A stretch of DNA of 30,296 bases, taken from NCBI GenBank assembly GCA_900553895.1, contig USFB01000025.1, forward strand, positions 1 to 30,296, read 5' to 3'. The notes beneath the pieces were generated by a model. It did not search any database and was not told the DNA's origin. It was given only the letters and a program-made list of their open reading frames with translations. The translations under genes and the position numbers were made by a program. This DNA is from an uncultured bacterium. Lineage in GTDB: Bacteria; Cyanobacteriota; Vampirovibrionia; Gastranaerophilales; Gastranaerophilaceae. Positions 1-7,220 of this stretch are shown in pieces (the stretch's first letter is position 1; every line of letters begins with the position of its first letter).

Positions 1-55
1 AACCAAGGACACAGGGATTTTCAGTCCCTTGCTCTACCAACTGAGCTATTGCGGC
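1..55 (-). tRNA. tRNA-Phe (GAA), 3' part cut by window edge
   Basis: Read on the minus strand, the stretch begins with acceptor strand GCCGCAA and continues with a standard D arm (TAGCTCAGTTGGTAGAGCA). The anticodon stem-loop GGGAC-TGAAAAT-CCC carries the anticodon GAA. The sequence runs into the T arm and is cut by the window edge, so the 3' acceptor is not visible. It lies downstream of infC, separated from it by a terminator hairpin and a rearranged tRNA-like patch. Confidence 0.93.
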
Positions 56-75
56 ATATCTTATTTAATTTTCAC

Positions 76-152
76 TGGGTTGGTAGAGCAAGCTCTACGT
101 TTTCCCTATTTGTTTCGCCTCTCGGCTCCACCAGGGAGCTATTGTGGCATAT
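76..152 (-). repeat. tRNA-derived rearranged patch (degenerate tRNA 5' half)
   Basis: On the minus strand 151-124 reads GCCACAA followed by a D-arm-like hairpin (GCTC, loop, GAGC). It matches the first part of the adjacent tRNA-Phe, and the flanking bases (catatttattta against catatcttattta on the plus strand) match too. No anticodon stem or matching 3' acceptor follows. At 78-97 a plus-strand copy of the D arm (ggttggtagagcaa) runs into its own reverse complement, making the palindrome gtagagc-aa-gctctac. This looks like a partial, partly inverted duplication of the neighbouring tRNA. It is not a functional tRNA as read. Confidence 0.45.
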
Positions 153-241
153 TTATTTATTGTGACTCAAGAAGTTTAAGCCATAAATATATTGTACTTG
201 CTAAATATTTATAATCAAGTCTTTTTTATAATTTTTATATA

Positions 242-273
242 AAAAAAGGAAAAGTTTGAACTTTTCCTTTTTT
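242..273 (-). terminator. Bidirectional rho-independent terminator behind infC
   Basis: A 14-bp inverted repeat (242-255 with 260-273) contains GGAAAAG/CTTTTCC and is flanked by A and T runs. On the minus strand the hairpin is followed by a T run, as expected for the end of infC (stop at 276). Its position shows that rpmI and rplT, the usual partners of infC, do not follow it here. Confidence 0.8.
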
Positions 274-275
274 GT

Positions 276-821
276 CTAATTCTGTGGAGCAAGCCAAGCT
301 GTTACGTTTCGACCTTCTACCATAGGTTTCTTTTCCACTGTTACAGGGTCGTTTGCCAAATCAGCGATAAATCTGTTTGCTAAATCTATTGCGAGTGATG
401 AATGTTGCATTTCACGACCTCTCAACATTACAACAATTTTAACCTTATTGCCCTGCGATATGAATTTTCTGATATTTTTCAATCTTACTTCATAATCGTG
501 TGTATCAATTTTATAACGAACTTTTACTTCCTTAACATCAACGACATGTTGTTTCTTTTTAGCTTCTTTAGCCTTTTTTTCTAGTTCGTATTTATATTTA
601 CCGTAATTTAAAATCTTTGCAACCGGAGGAGCTTGATTAGGGCTGATTACAACCAAATCTAATTCTGCTTCTTCTGCCATTTTCATTGCTTGGGATGTCG
701 GTACAATACCGTGATTATTACCATTTTCGTCAATTAATCTTACTTCTCTTGCTCTAATTCTTTCGTTTATTAGAGGTTTATCTTTGCCTGAGCCTCTTTG
801 GCCCCTTTCTTCGTTAGCGAT
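276..821 (-). CDS. infC: Translation initiation factor IF-3, probable ATC start
   Basis: IF-3 binds the 30S subunit, keeps it apart from the 50S and checks initiator tRNA and start codon. The N-terminal domain has the typical 'NERIRAREVRLIDENG' segment, a lysine-rich linker follows (KAKEAKKKQ), and the C-terminal domain ends with the family's MVEGRN-like motif. An open frame reaches back to an ATG at 902, but that ATG lies upstream of the likely promoter. A strong AGGAG (833-829) sits 7 bases before ATC (821-819), giving 181 residues, the usual family length. AUU or AUC starts are known for infC and allow IF-3 to repress its own translation; ATT at 824 is the alternative. The gene is followed at once by a terminator and has no rpmI-rplT partners. 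Confidence 0.93.
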   Translation of the reverse strand: MANEERGQRGSGKDKPLINERIRAREVRLIDENGNNHGIVPTSQAMKMAEEAELDLVVISPNQAPPVAKILNYGKYKYELEKKAKEAKKKQHVVDVKEVKVRYKIDTHDYEVRLKNIRKFISQGNKVKIVVMLRGREMQHSSLAIDLANRFIADLANDPVTVEKKPMVEGRNVTAWLAPQN

Positions 822-861
822 AATTATTCTCCTTTTTATTAAAATTATACTTTTCTTCTTA

Positions 862-889
862 ATAATACCATGCTTTAGCCATTTTTCAA
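862..889 (-). promoter_or_regulatory. Probable sigma-70-type promoter of infC
   Basis: On the minus strand TTGAAA (889-884), a 16-base spacer and TATTAT (867-862) form a good promoter, with TG one base before the -10 (extended -10). Transcription would start near 855 and leave about 34 bases before the ATC start. It overlaps the last codons of the upstream regulator gene. Confidence 0.6.
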
Positions 890-1935
890 GTGTTTGAAAC
901 ATAATCAGAACTTATTGCGAGCCATTTATAAGCTTCATTTACATTTTGAGGTATATCTGTAACAAAAGTTCCACCATATCTCCCTCTTGTAAACGTTAAA
1001 TACCCGTCTTCAGCCAAGTTATCAAGAGCTTTTTTAATAGTTTTTGGGCTAACATTGTAAAATTCTGCAAACTCGCCGATAGAAGGTAACTTTGTGCCAA
1101 TTTCACATTTTTGAGAAATAAAATGTCTTATTTTTAATTCAATTTCTTCATAATGGTAAAGCTCCATTTTCTCTTGAGGATTAACAACTACGGTTCCATA
1201 CTGTCCGCGTCTTGAATATAAAAGTCCTTCTTTAGAAAGAATTTTAATTGCGTCATGTACTGTTTTAATACTTACGTTAAACTTTTCAGCCAATTCTGTA
1301 TTAGTAGGGAGCTTTTCACCTATGTTAAAACTATCTTTTACATACTCCTTCAAGAGTTCTGCAATTTTTTCTACTAAAGTTTGTGTTTTAACTTCATCAA
1401 TTTCAAAATCAATTGCGCGAATAACAAAAGCATTGCCGACTTTTTCTAAAATTCCTTCTGACATAAGGCTTCCAATCGCAATTCTGATTGTTGCGGTAGA
1501 CATACCGGTCAAATTTGCCAGTTTTCTGGTCGAAGCCAAACAAACACCGCATCTGTAACCGTCTTTTACAATGTGTTTTTTTATAATTTCAACCGCCAAT
1601 TCTCTTTTGGAAGTTAATTTTTTAATATTTTGCAGTCCTTTCGGGTCTTTAATATATGTCCCGATTCTTTGTTTAGACTCGATTAAACCGCTATCTTCTA
1701 CAAATCTGAAAACATTTTGAATCGTTCCTATACTTACTCCAGTATGGAAAGCTAAATCTGCTTTTGCGGGAAGTCTATCGTAAGGCTTAATTTTTTTCGA
1801 TTTCAAACCGTTTTTAATCCACTCAATCAACCACGCAGAAATTTTGTTTACTTTGTTTTCGCCCGTTCTGAAAGAATGGACATGCGGAGCCATTTCAGCA
1901 ACTGAAATTTGCCTTGGCTCAGAATCTTTAGACAT
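886..1935 (-). CDS. Regulator with four tandem GntR-type winged-helix domains
   Basis: A 349-residue protein in which the GntR DNA-binding pattern (helix, 'LPT/S...LA..F.VS..T....I..L...GLL', then a wing 'RG.YGT.V') recurs four times. The copies lie at about residues 30-95, 110-173, 183-252 and 259-326. The wings are clear: 'SKQRIGTYI', 'SRRGQYGTVV' and 'TRGRYGGTFV'; the second copy is the most diverged. Ordinary GntR regulators have one such domain plus an effector-binding domain, and no effector domain is visible here. The ATG at 1935 is preceded by AAGGG six bases upstream. It stands directly upstream of infC on the same strand, so some read-through into infC is possible. Its DNA target and signal are unknown. 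Confidence 0.82.
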   Translation of the reverse strand: MSKDSEPRQISVAEMAPHVHSFRTGENKVNKISAWLIEWIKNGLKSKKIKPYDRLPAKADLAFHTGVSIGTIQNVFRFVEDSGLIESKQRIGTYIKDPKGLQNIKKLTSKRELAVEIIKKHIVKDGYRCGVCLASTRKLANLTGMSTATIRIAIGSLMSEGILEKVGNAFVIRAIDFEIDEVKTQTLVEKIAELLKEYVKDSFNIGEKLPTNTELAEKFNVSIKTVHDAIKILSKEGLLYSRRGQYGTVVVNPQEKMELYHYEEIELKIRHFISQKCEIGTKLPSIGEFAEFYNVSPKTIKKALDNLAEDGYLTFTRGRYGGTFVTDIPQNVNEAYKWLAISSDYVSNT

Positions 1936-2012
1936 ACAAATCCCTTTAATTTGTGATTATTGTCTAATATTACCTCAAAATTAAAAAACAAGCAACTGCG
2001 CAAGGTTAGAGT

Positions 2013-3176
2013 TTATTTTCTCAATTTATCTACAAATCTCTTAAATCTTTCCATTGCGATTTTTAAGTTGTCTAATGAATAGGCATAAGATATTCTCAAA
2101 TAGCCTTCGCCACTTTCGCCAAAAGCGTTTCCCGGAACTGCTGCAACCTTTTCTTCTTCTAAAAATCTGGTTGCAAATTCTTCGCTTGTCATTCCAAATT
2201 CTTTAATGCAAGGAAAAACGTAGAATGCGCCAAAAGGTTCAAAACACTCTAAATTCATTTCTTTAAAAGCATTAAGCAAAAATCTTCTGCGCTGGTTATA
2301 AGCTTGACGCATCATTTTAACATCGGCTTCACCATTCTTGAGTGCTTCAACTGCGGCATATTGACTAGTTGTTGGTGCGCACATAATCGCAAATTGGTGA
2401 ATTTTTGTCATTTGCTTGATAATAGCTTCAGGTCCACAAGCGTAACCCAATCTCCAACCCGTCATTGCATAAGCTTTTGAAAAACCGTTTATTAAAATTG
2501 TGCGCTCTTGCATACCTTCAATTGACGCGATAGAAACATGTTCGCCTTTGTAAGTCAGTTCACTATAAATTTCATCCGACATAACATAAATGTCGTGTTT
2601 TCTTATGACTTCTGCGATTTTTTCTAAATCTTCTCGCTCCATAATCGCGCCAGTCGGATTATTAGGGAATGGCAATATTAAAACTTTTGTTTTGTCTGTT
2701 ATAGCGTTTTCTAATTCTTCGGCAGTCAATCGGAATTCGTTTTCGGCTTTAAGATTTATGATAACAGGTTTTGCGCCGGCTAAAATTGTACAAGGTTCAT
2801 AAGAAACATAAGCAGGTTGAGGAATTATTACTTCTTCTCCGGCGTTAACAATTGCCCTTAAACCGATATCAATAGCCTCCGAACCACCAACAGTCACAAT
2901 AACCTCTTTAAGTGGATTATATTGAATATTTTGTTTTCTTTTTAAATAATTACAAATTTCTTCTCTTAATTCTTTTAAGCCTGCATTTGAGGTATAAAAA
3001 GTCTTGCCCTTAGATAGTGCGTAAATCCCTTCATCTCTAATATGCCAAGGCGTGTCAAAATCAGGTTCGCCAACTCCGAGCGAAATTGCATCTTTCATCT
3101 CGCTAACGATATCAAAGAATTTTCGAATACCTGACGGCTTAATTGTTTCAACCATTTTAGAAAGCGGTTTTGTCAT
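2013..3176 (-). CDS. alaT: PLP-dependent class I aminotransferase, alanine transaminase type
   Basis: A fold-type I aminotransferase of 387 residues, the usual length. Visible landmarks are the substrate and phosphate loops ('VGEPDFDTP', 'GGSEA'), 'PNNPTG' at 171-176, D201 and Y204 of 'SDEIYSEL', the PLP lysine K234 in 'GFSKAYAMTGWRLGY', and the C-terminal carboxylate-binding arginine in 'LRISYAYS'. Its ATG overlaps the stop of the upstream Lrp-type regulator by 4 bases, so translation is coupled. From memory, Bacillus subtilis has the same pair (alaR-alaT, formerly yugG-yugH), where the enzyme interconverts pyruvate/glutamate and alanine/2-oxoglutarate. The alanine specificity is inferred from that pairing; aromatic or aspartate substrates cannot be excluded. 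Confidence 0.85.
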   Translation of the reverse strand: MTKPLSKMVETIKPSGIRKFFDIVSEMKDAISLGVGEPDFDTPWHIRDEGIYALSKGKTFYTSNAGLKELREEICNYLKRKQNIQYNPLKEVIVTVGGSEAIDIGLRAIVNAGEEVIIPQPAYVSYEPCTILAGAKPVIINLKAENEFRLTAEELENAITDKTKVLILPFPNNPTGAIMEREDLEKIAEVIRKHDIYVMSDEIYSELTYKGEHVSIASIEGMQERTILINGFSKAYAMTGWRLGYACGPEAIIKQMTKIHQFAIMCAPTTSQYAAVEALKNGEADVKMMRQAYNQRRRFLLNAFKEMNLECFEPFGAFYVFPCIKEFGMTSEEFATRFLEEEKVAAVPGNAFGESGEGYLRISYAYSLDNLKIAMERFKRFVDKLRK

Positions 3177-3655
3177 GGAGTAATAACCTCTCTTTCATCT
3201 GCGCGTTTTTTGTCGAAAATTGTTCCGTGGTCTTTGTATTTTTTCAGGATAAAGTGAGTTGCAGTACTCAAGACACTATCAAGTGTTGAAAGTTTATCGG
3301 ATACAAAGTTTGCAATTTCTCTCAAGCTTTTTTCTTCTAATGTTACAAGTAAATCGTATCCGCCTGAAATTAAGTACACCGCGCGCACTTCAGGATAATT
3401 ATAAATTCTTTCGGCAATAGAGTCAAAACCTTGCCCTCTTTGTGGTGTCACTTTAACTTCGATTAAGGCTGTAACTTTCTCAATAGAAGTTTTTTCCCAG
3501 TTAATTAAAGTGTGGTAACCGCAAATAATTCCATCTGATTCAAGCTTTGCAATTTCGTTTGCGACTTCGATTTCTTCTTTTCCCAGCAAAACTGCAATTT
3601 CATTAATTCCAAGTCTGCTGTTTTTCTCTATTAGTTGTAGTAGTTCTTCTCGCAT
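3173..3655 (-). CDS. alaR: Lrp/AsnC-family regulator of the adjacent aminotransferase
   Basis: A 160-residue protein with an N-terminal AsnC-type helix-turn-helix (about 1-60: 'LLQLIEKNSRLGINEIAVLL', 'EIAKLESDGIICGY') and a C-terminal ligand-sensing RAM domain. The latter has 'VKVTPQRGQGFDSIAERI', 'VYLISGGYDLLV' and ends 'THFILKKYKDHG'. The start chosen is the ATG at 3655, with AAGGAAG five bases upstream; an in-frame TTG at 3673 extends the frame but lies before that ribosome site. The whole protein resembles the Bacillus AlaR (YugG) subgroup as I remember it, including the C-terminal tail. It probably senses alanine or a related amino acid and controls its own operon. Confidence 0.87.
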   Translation of the reverse strand: MREELLQLIEKNSRLGINEIAVLLGKEEIEVANEIAKLESDGIICGYHTLINWEKTSIEKVTALIEVKVTPQRGQGFDSIAERIYNYPEVRAVYLISGGYDLLVTLEEKSLREIANFVSDKLSTLDSVLSTATHFILKKYKDHGTIFDKKRADEREVITP

Positions 3656-3704
3656 TGTATCTTCCTTTTTCAACTTTCAACTCTACTTCTACAATACCCT
3701 TAGT

Positions 3705-4322
3705 TTATATAAAACTTGTCAAAATCTTTTCTTCCAACTCCGGTCTGTCAACCCCGTTTTCTTTTCCAAGCTCGATGCATTTAAGCAACCAAGCCATGTT
3801 GCGTCCTAATGTCCTCATAACTTGCAAGCCTTCCAAATCTTGCATAGCATCTTCTGCTACGAATCCGTGGATATTGTTCCAATAATTTGCAGAAACTACC
3901 GGCATGTTGCTTATTGTAAAATATTTGTTTAGAATGTCAAAACTTGCTGTTGTTCCTGCGCGTCTTGCTGACGCTATTGCACAGGCAGGTTTGAATTGAA
4001 ACGCGGTTTTTCCTGAATAAAATGCTCTATCAAGGAAAGACAAAATTCTGCCTGACGGATGGGCGTAATAAACAGGTGTGCCGAATACAAATCCATCGCA
4101 AATTTTAGCTTTTTCAACAAATTCGTTTACCACATCATTAATAACACATTTGCCTAATTTTTTGCAAGCTCCGCAACCGCTACAATCTTTTAATTCAGGA
4201 TTTCCGAGCTGAAAAATCTCTGTTTCTACACCTTGTTCGTTAAGTGTTTTTGCAACTTCACTCAAAGCTGTAAATGTACAGCCGTTAAGGTGTGCGCTTC
4301 CATTTAATAATAAAACTTTCAT
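3705..4322 (-). CDS. Iron-sulfur flavoprotein / NADPH-dependent FMN reductase family
   Basis: A flavodoxin-fold protein of 205 residues. The N-terminus 'VLLLNGSAHLNGCT' is the FMN phosphate-binding loop. A compact cysteine cluster follows at C47, C50, C53 and C59 (C-x2-C-x2-C-x5-C), the signature of the Isf iron-sulfur flavoproteins of anaerobes, which bind a 4Fe-4S cluster. 'GFVFGTPVYYAHPSGRILSFLDR' is the second flavin-binding segment. The natural electron donor and acceptor are unknown; the family is linked to detoxifying oxygen or peroxide and to electron transfer. A TGAGGT lies five bases before the ATG. It sits just upstream of the alaR-alaT pair on the same strand, with about 50 bases between them. 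Confidence 0.85.
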   Translation of the reverse strand: MKVLLLNGSAHLNGCTFTALSEVAKTLNEQGVETEIFQLGNPELKDCSGCGACKKLGKCVINDVVNEFVEKAKICDGFVFGTPVYYAHPSGRILSFLDRAFYSGKTAFQFKPACAIASARRAGTTASFDILNKYFTISNMPVVSANYWNNIHGFVAEDAMQDLEGLQVMRTLGRNMAWLLKCIELGKENGVDRPELEEKILTSFI

Positions 4323-4395
4323 TAATTACCTCAAATATTGCCATACACAATATGACTTGCACATTTATTTAAGCAAAAAAATTGCATGAATTCAA

Positions 4396-4956
4396 TTAAA
4401 TTTTCATTCCGTTAGAATTTTGTGGACGATTATTCAAATATTTTCTTTGAATATCAGATGCCATAGTGTTTCTTATTACAGGCGTAATAATGTTTGAGGA
4501 TAAAATACTTGCACCTACGGTTCCTACTGTTGTTGCAAAATTCTTGTAGGAATAATAAGAATCTTTCGGAAATTTAGATTCATTTTTGAGAACTTCATCT
4601 AAATCCAGAGAGAGTTTTCCGACTTGGTCACCGTATACTTTATTTTTATTCAAAAATTCTCTAACTTTTGTTGGTGCAATTTTTCCGGTAGAAGCCATTT
4701 TAGAAATAATTTTCTTAGTAGCCTGAGTTACCATAAAGAAAGAACCGATATTAACTACTGCATCCAAAAACTCTTGCGGAACTAAAAAACTTTTTTGTTC
4801 TTTAGAAATTTTAGGGTTGAACATAACAGCTCCGATTTGAGCAAGTGAAGATAGACCCCAACCGATAGTACCAGTTACAACAAGCATTGTTGCAGTATTC
4901 TTTTTGAATTTATTATAGACCCATTCAAGTCCTTTTTGGAAAGGAGAACTATTCAT
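4396..4956 (-). CDS. Multi-pass membrane protein, unknown function
   Basis: I do not recognise a family. The 186-residue product has three hydrophobic stretches, at about 25-50 ('MLVVTGTIGWGLSSLAQIG'), 65-85 ('AVVNIGSFFMVTQATKK') and 140-165 ('NFATTVGTVGASILSSNII'), separated by basic, lysine-rich loops. The ATG at 4956 is chosen because AAGGAGG lies six bases before it; an in-frame start at 4977 would lie upstream of this site. The start overlaps the stop of the upstream gene by 8 bases, so the two are coupled and probably work together. The N-terminus 'MNSSPFQKG' may be a weak form of the N-terminal signature described under findings. Confidence 0.75.
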   Translation of the reverse strand: MNSSPFQKGLEWVYNKFKKNTATMLVVTGTIGWGLSSLAQIGAVMFNPKISKEQKSFLVPQEFLDAVVNIGSFFMVTQATKKIISKMASTGKIAPTKVREFLNKNKVYGDQVGKLSLDLDEVLKNESKFPKDSYYSYKNFATTVGTVGASILSSNIITPVIRNTMASDIQRKYLNNRPQNSNGMKI

Positions 4957-5539
4957 GCTTAGCCTCCTTTTTATCATTCAATTTATTTGTTAAAAAGACT
5001 GTTAGCGGAGCATCCAAAACAAAGTTTGTAACACACATTGCTAAAATAGCTAAACCACTTGAAAGTGCGCTTCTATAATTTTTTAAGAATTTTTCATTTT
5101 TCGCTATTTCACCGAGAAATCTTTTCGGTAGCAGAGCTTTTGCGGTTTTTGTTTTGCTTTCAATATTTGTCATATTGGTTACAGCTTCGTAAGCAGAACC
5201 TCTTACCAAAATCCCTACACAAGTTCCTGCGATAATTTTTGCTATAGTTCTGTTTCTTGAAACAGTTCGAGTTTCATTATCAACTTTGTGGTTATGATAA
5301 TCAATTGCCGGTTGAGTGATAATAGCAGTCAAACCCATTATAGCCCTGTTTTGAGCTGGTTTGGAAATCCAGTTGTCGAATTTATTCCATTCTTCACGTT
5401 TTCTTGCTGATTCTTTTTGAGTATGGGAAGGTAACGTGTCGATTATCTTTTGAGCGACACGACGCTTTAGACGGCTCCAAGAACCATCCTTTTTCCCTTG
5501 CATGGAAACGCTATTATATTGTATCGGCTGTATATTCAT
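4949..5539 (-). CDS. Membrane protein with N-terminal 'MNIQPIQYNSVSMQG' signature
   Basis: A 196-residue protein of no family I know. It begins with 'M-x-I-x-P-I-x-x-N' and then 'SMQGKK', resembling the start of the otherwise unrelated protein at 7221. A very basic region follows ('SRLKRRVAQK', 'ESARKREEW'). Hydrophobic stretches lie at about 66-82, 99-121 and 158-188, so it is probably a multi-pass membrane protein. The ribosome site before the ATG is weak (AAGAAG). It is the first gene of a two-gene unit with the membrane protein at 4396, whose start it overlaps. Function unknown. Confidence 0.75.
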   Translation of the reverse strand: MNIQPIQYNSVSMQGKKDGSWSRLKRRVAQKIIDTLPSHTQKESARKREEWNKFDNWISKPAQNRAIMGLTAIITQPAIDYHNHKVDNETRTVSRNRTIAKIIAGTCVGILVRGSAYEAVTNMTNIESKTKTAKALLPKRFLGEIAKNEKFLKNYRSALSSGLAILAMCVTNFVLDAPLTVFLTNKLNDKKEAKHE

Positions 5540-5786
5540 AACACTTCTTTCTAAAAGTATAAAACATCTGAAGCTTAGAAATTGACTTTTATTAAGTTTT
5601 TGTTACAAAAAGTTTACAATTGAAATAATGCGTTGTATTTTTATCTCACCCTCATCAGAGCTCAGCTCAGCTTCTCCCCTCAAGGGAGAAGCGGTAGAAA
5701 ACGTTAAATTAACATAAGCAGCCTTATGAGGGTGGTAAAATTTTTCAATAACAAAAATACTCACGCTTCTTATCCTTATACAAAAA
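5540..5786. repeat. Gene-free stretch with a palindromic interspersed element (5647-5734)
   Basis: No convincing gene lies between 5540 and 6034. The outer inverted repeat CACCCTCAT (5647-5655) pairs with ATGAGGGTG (5726-5734), and an inner hairpin CTTCTCCC/GGGAGAAG (5671-5678 with 5684-5691) sits inside it. This build is typical of small non-autonomous palindromic repeats. A 72-codon open frame on the minus strand (5603-5821) consists only of repeat and terminator sequence and is not called as a gene. Confidence 0.6.
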
Positions 5787-5819
5787 GAGAGTGCGGATGT
5801 CTTTAACATCCGCACTCTC
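5787..5819 (-). terminator. Rho-independent terminator of the fba transcript
   Basis: A perfect 13-bp GC-rich stem (GAGAGTGCGGATG, 5787-5799, with its complement 5807-5819) has a 7-base loop and, on the minus strand, is followed by a T run (TTTTTG). It lies about 215 bases behind the fba stop, so the 110-bp tandem copies are transcribed as fba 3' untranslated RNA. Confidence 0.85.
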
Positions 5820-5830
5820 AATACATTCTA

Positions 5831-6033
5831 CTTGTAGTCCCACTTTTGAGGTTGACTTGTAGCTACAAAACCAACCAGTAGTCTTAACTATTGTCAACCG
5901 ACCAAATGTCTACGTGTGTAGCTCCGAACTTTACGCCCCACTTGTAGTCCCACATTTGAGGTTGACCTGTAGCTACAAAACCAACCAGTAGTCTTGACTA
6001 TTGTCAACCGACCAAATGTCTACGTGCGTAGCA
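5831..6033 (-). repeat. 110-bp tandem duplication directly behind fba
   Basis: Copy 1 (5831-5923) and copy 2 (5941-6033) are offset by exactly 110 bases and differ at only about four positions over 93 bases. On the minus strand each holds nested inverted repeats. In copy 2 ACATTTG and GGTTGAC pair with GTCAACC and CAAATGT; inside are a TAGTC/GACTA hairpin and the palindrome TGTAGCTACA. The same strand also reads as protein-like, tryptophan-rich stretches ('WDYKWGVKFGATHVDIW', 'SVDNSQDYWLV'). These are broken by stops, and the period is not a multiple of three. It may be a structured RNA element, or a remnant of a gene's 3' end duplicated behind fba. Confidence 0.8.
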
Positions 6034-6034
6034 C

Positions 6035-6994
6035 CTAGTCGTCAGCGTGACCAGCTGTTCCAAGAACGTCACGCATTTTGTGCATAACCATTTCTTTAAC
6101 TGCAGTTCTACCAGGTCCCATGTATTCACGTGGGTCGAATTTTTCAGGATGTTCAATGAAGAATTCTCTGATAGTAGATGTCATAGCCAATCTCAAGTCA
6201 GTATCGATGTTGATTTTAGCTACACCATGCTTAGAAGCGTAGTTAAGCATATCTTCTGGAACACCTTGAGCGTCAGGTAAGTTACCACCGTATTTGTTAC
6301 ATTTAGCAACGAATTCAGCAGGAACTGAAGAAGAACCGTGAAGAACGATTGGGTAATCGCCGAAACCAGCTTCTTTCAATGCGTCTTTAATTTCTTTTAA
6401 TCTATCAAAGTCTAATTTAGCTTCACCTTTGAATTTGTAAGCACCGTGAGAAGTACCGATAGCGATAGCAAGAGAATCGCAACCAGTTTGTTTAACGAAT
6501 TCAACAGCTTCGTGAACGTTAGTGTATTTAGCATCTTTAGCATCAACGTTTACATCATCTTCAACACCAGCTAATTTACCAAGTTCAGCTTCAACTGAAA
6601 CTCCTCTTTCGTGAGCGTATTCAACAACTTTCTTAGTTAAAGCTACGTTTTCTTCGAATGGGAATCTTGAACCGTCAATCATAACAGATGAGAAACCACC
6701 ATCGATACAAGCTTTACAAATTTCAAAATCAGCACCGTGGTCAAGGTGAAGAGCTATAGGCACTGTAGTTGTAGCTAAAGCTGCTTCTACTAATTTGATA
6801 AGGTAAGTTTGGTTAGCATATTTTCTAGCACCAGCTGAAACTTGAAGAATAATAGGTGATCTTGTTTCTTCAGCAGCTTCTGCAATACCTTGTAAAATTT
6901 CCATGTTGTTTACGTTGTAAGCACCGATAGCGTAACCGCCAGCTAATGCTTTTTTGAACATTTCGCCTGTTCCAACTAATTTTCTTTCACTCAT
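6035..6994 (-). CDS. fba: Fructose-1,6-bisphosphate aldolase, class II
   Basis: A zinc-dependent aldolase that splits fructose-1,6-bisphosphate into dihydroxyacetone phosphate and glyceraldehyde-3-phosphate in glycolysis. Landmarks in order: 'AYNVNNME' (25-32), 'LHLDHG' with catalytic D85 and zinc ligand H86, 'SVMIDGS' (103-109), 'VEAELG' (134-139), 'GTSHGAYKF' with a zinc histidine at 183, 'LHGSSSVP' with H219, and the phosphate-binding 'KINIDTDLRLA' (260-270). At 319 residues it ends right after 'LGTAGHADD', where cyanobacterial class II enzymes of about 359 residues, as I remember them, carry a further tail. AAAGGAG precedes the ATG. It is monocistronic, with the tandem repeat and terminator downstream. 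Codons look more biased than in neighbours, fitting high expression. Confidence 0.96.
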   Translation of the reverse strand: MSERKLVGTGEMFKKALAGGYAIGAYNVNNMEILQGIAEAAEETRSPIILQVSAGARKYANQTYLIKLVEAALATTTVPIALHLDHGADFEICKACIDGGFSSVMIDGSRFPFEENVALTKKVVEYAHERGVSVEAELGKLAGVEDDVNVDAKDAKYTNVHEAVEFVKQTGCDSLAIAIGTSHGAYKFKGEAKLDFDRLKEIKDALKEAGFGDYPIVLHGSSSVPAEFVAKCNKYGGNLPDAQGVPEDMLNYASKHGVAKINIDTDLRLAMTSTIREFFIEHPEKFDPREYMGPGRTAVKEMVMHKMRDVLGTAGHADD

Positions 6995-7164
6995 GTGAGT
7001 TCTCCTTTTCTAATATTTGGAATAAATTCATCGAATATAAAGTGTTTTTAGGACTCTCTTTTCGTCTCGTTTACTCCCTATTCTATATAATATTTTATAT
7101 TGATTTATACCCTAGAAATTACTACAAATATGAATAAAAGTAAAGAGTTTCATTATCATTATGC

Positions 7165-7193
7165 TTGCGAATTGGGGAAAAATATTATAGAAT
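7165..7193 (+). promoter_or_regulatory. Probable promoter for the gene at 7221
   Basis: TTGCGA (7165-7170), 17 bases, then TAGAAT (7188-7193). The predicted transcription start near 7200 leaves a short leader with GGAG before the ATG at 7221. Confidence 0.55.
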
Positions 7194-7220
7194 ATCAACT
7201 AAAAATGGAGATGTGTGTAA

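Noticed and set aside
76..152. A second functional tRNA gene
   Set aside because: A D-arm-like hairpin is present, but no anticodon stem-loop, T arm or matching 3' acceptor can be formed.
822..902. N-terminal extension of infC to the ATG at 902
   Set aside because: It lies upstream of the probable promoter and lacks a ribosome site; ATC at 821 has AGGAG at the right distance and gives the normal IF-3 length.
5603..5821. 72-codon minus-strand open frame
   Set aside because: It consists entirely of a palindromic repeat and the fba terminator stem, with no ribosome site.
5831..6033. Two repeat copies as a CRISPR array
   Set aside because: Only two copies of about 93 bases with a 17-base gap, no spacers of normal size and no cas genes nearby.
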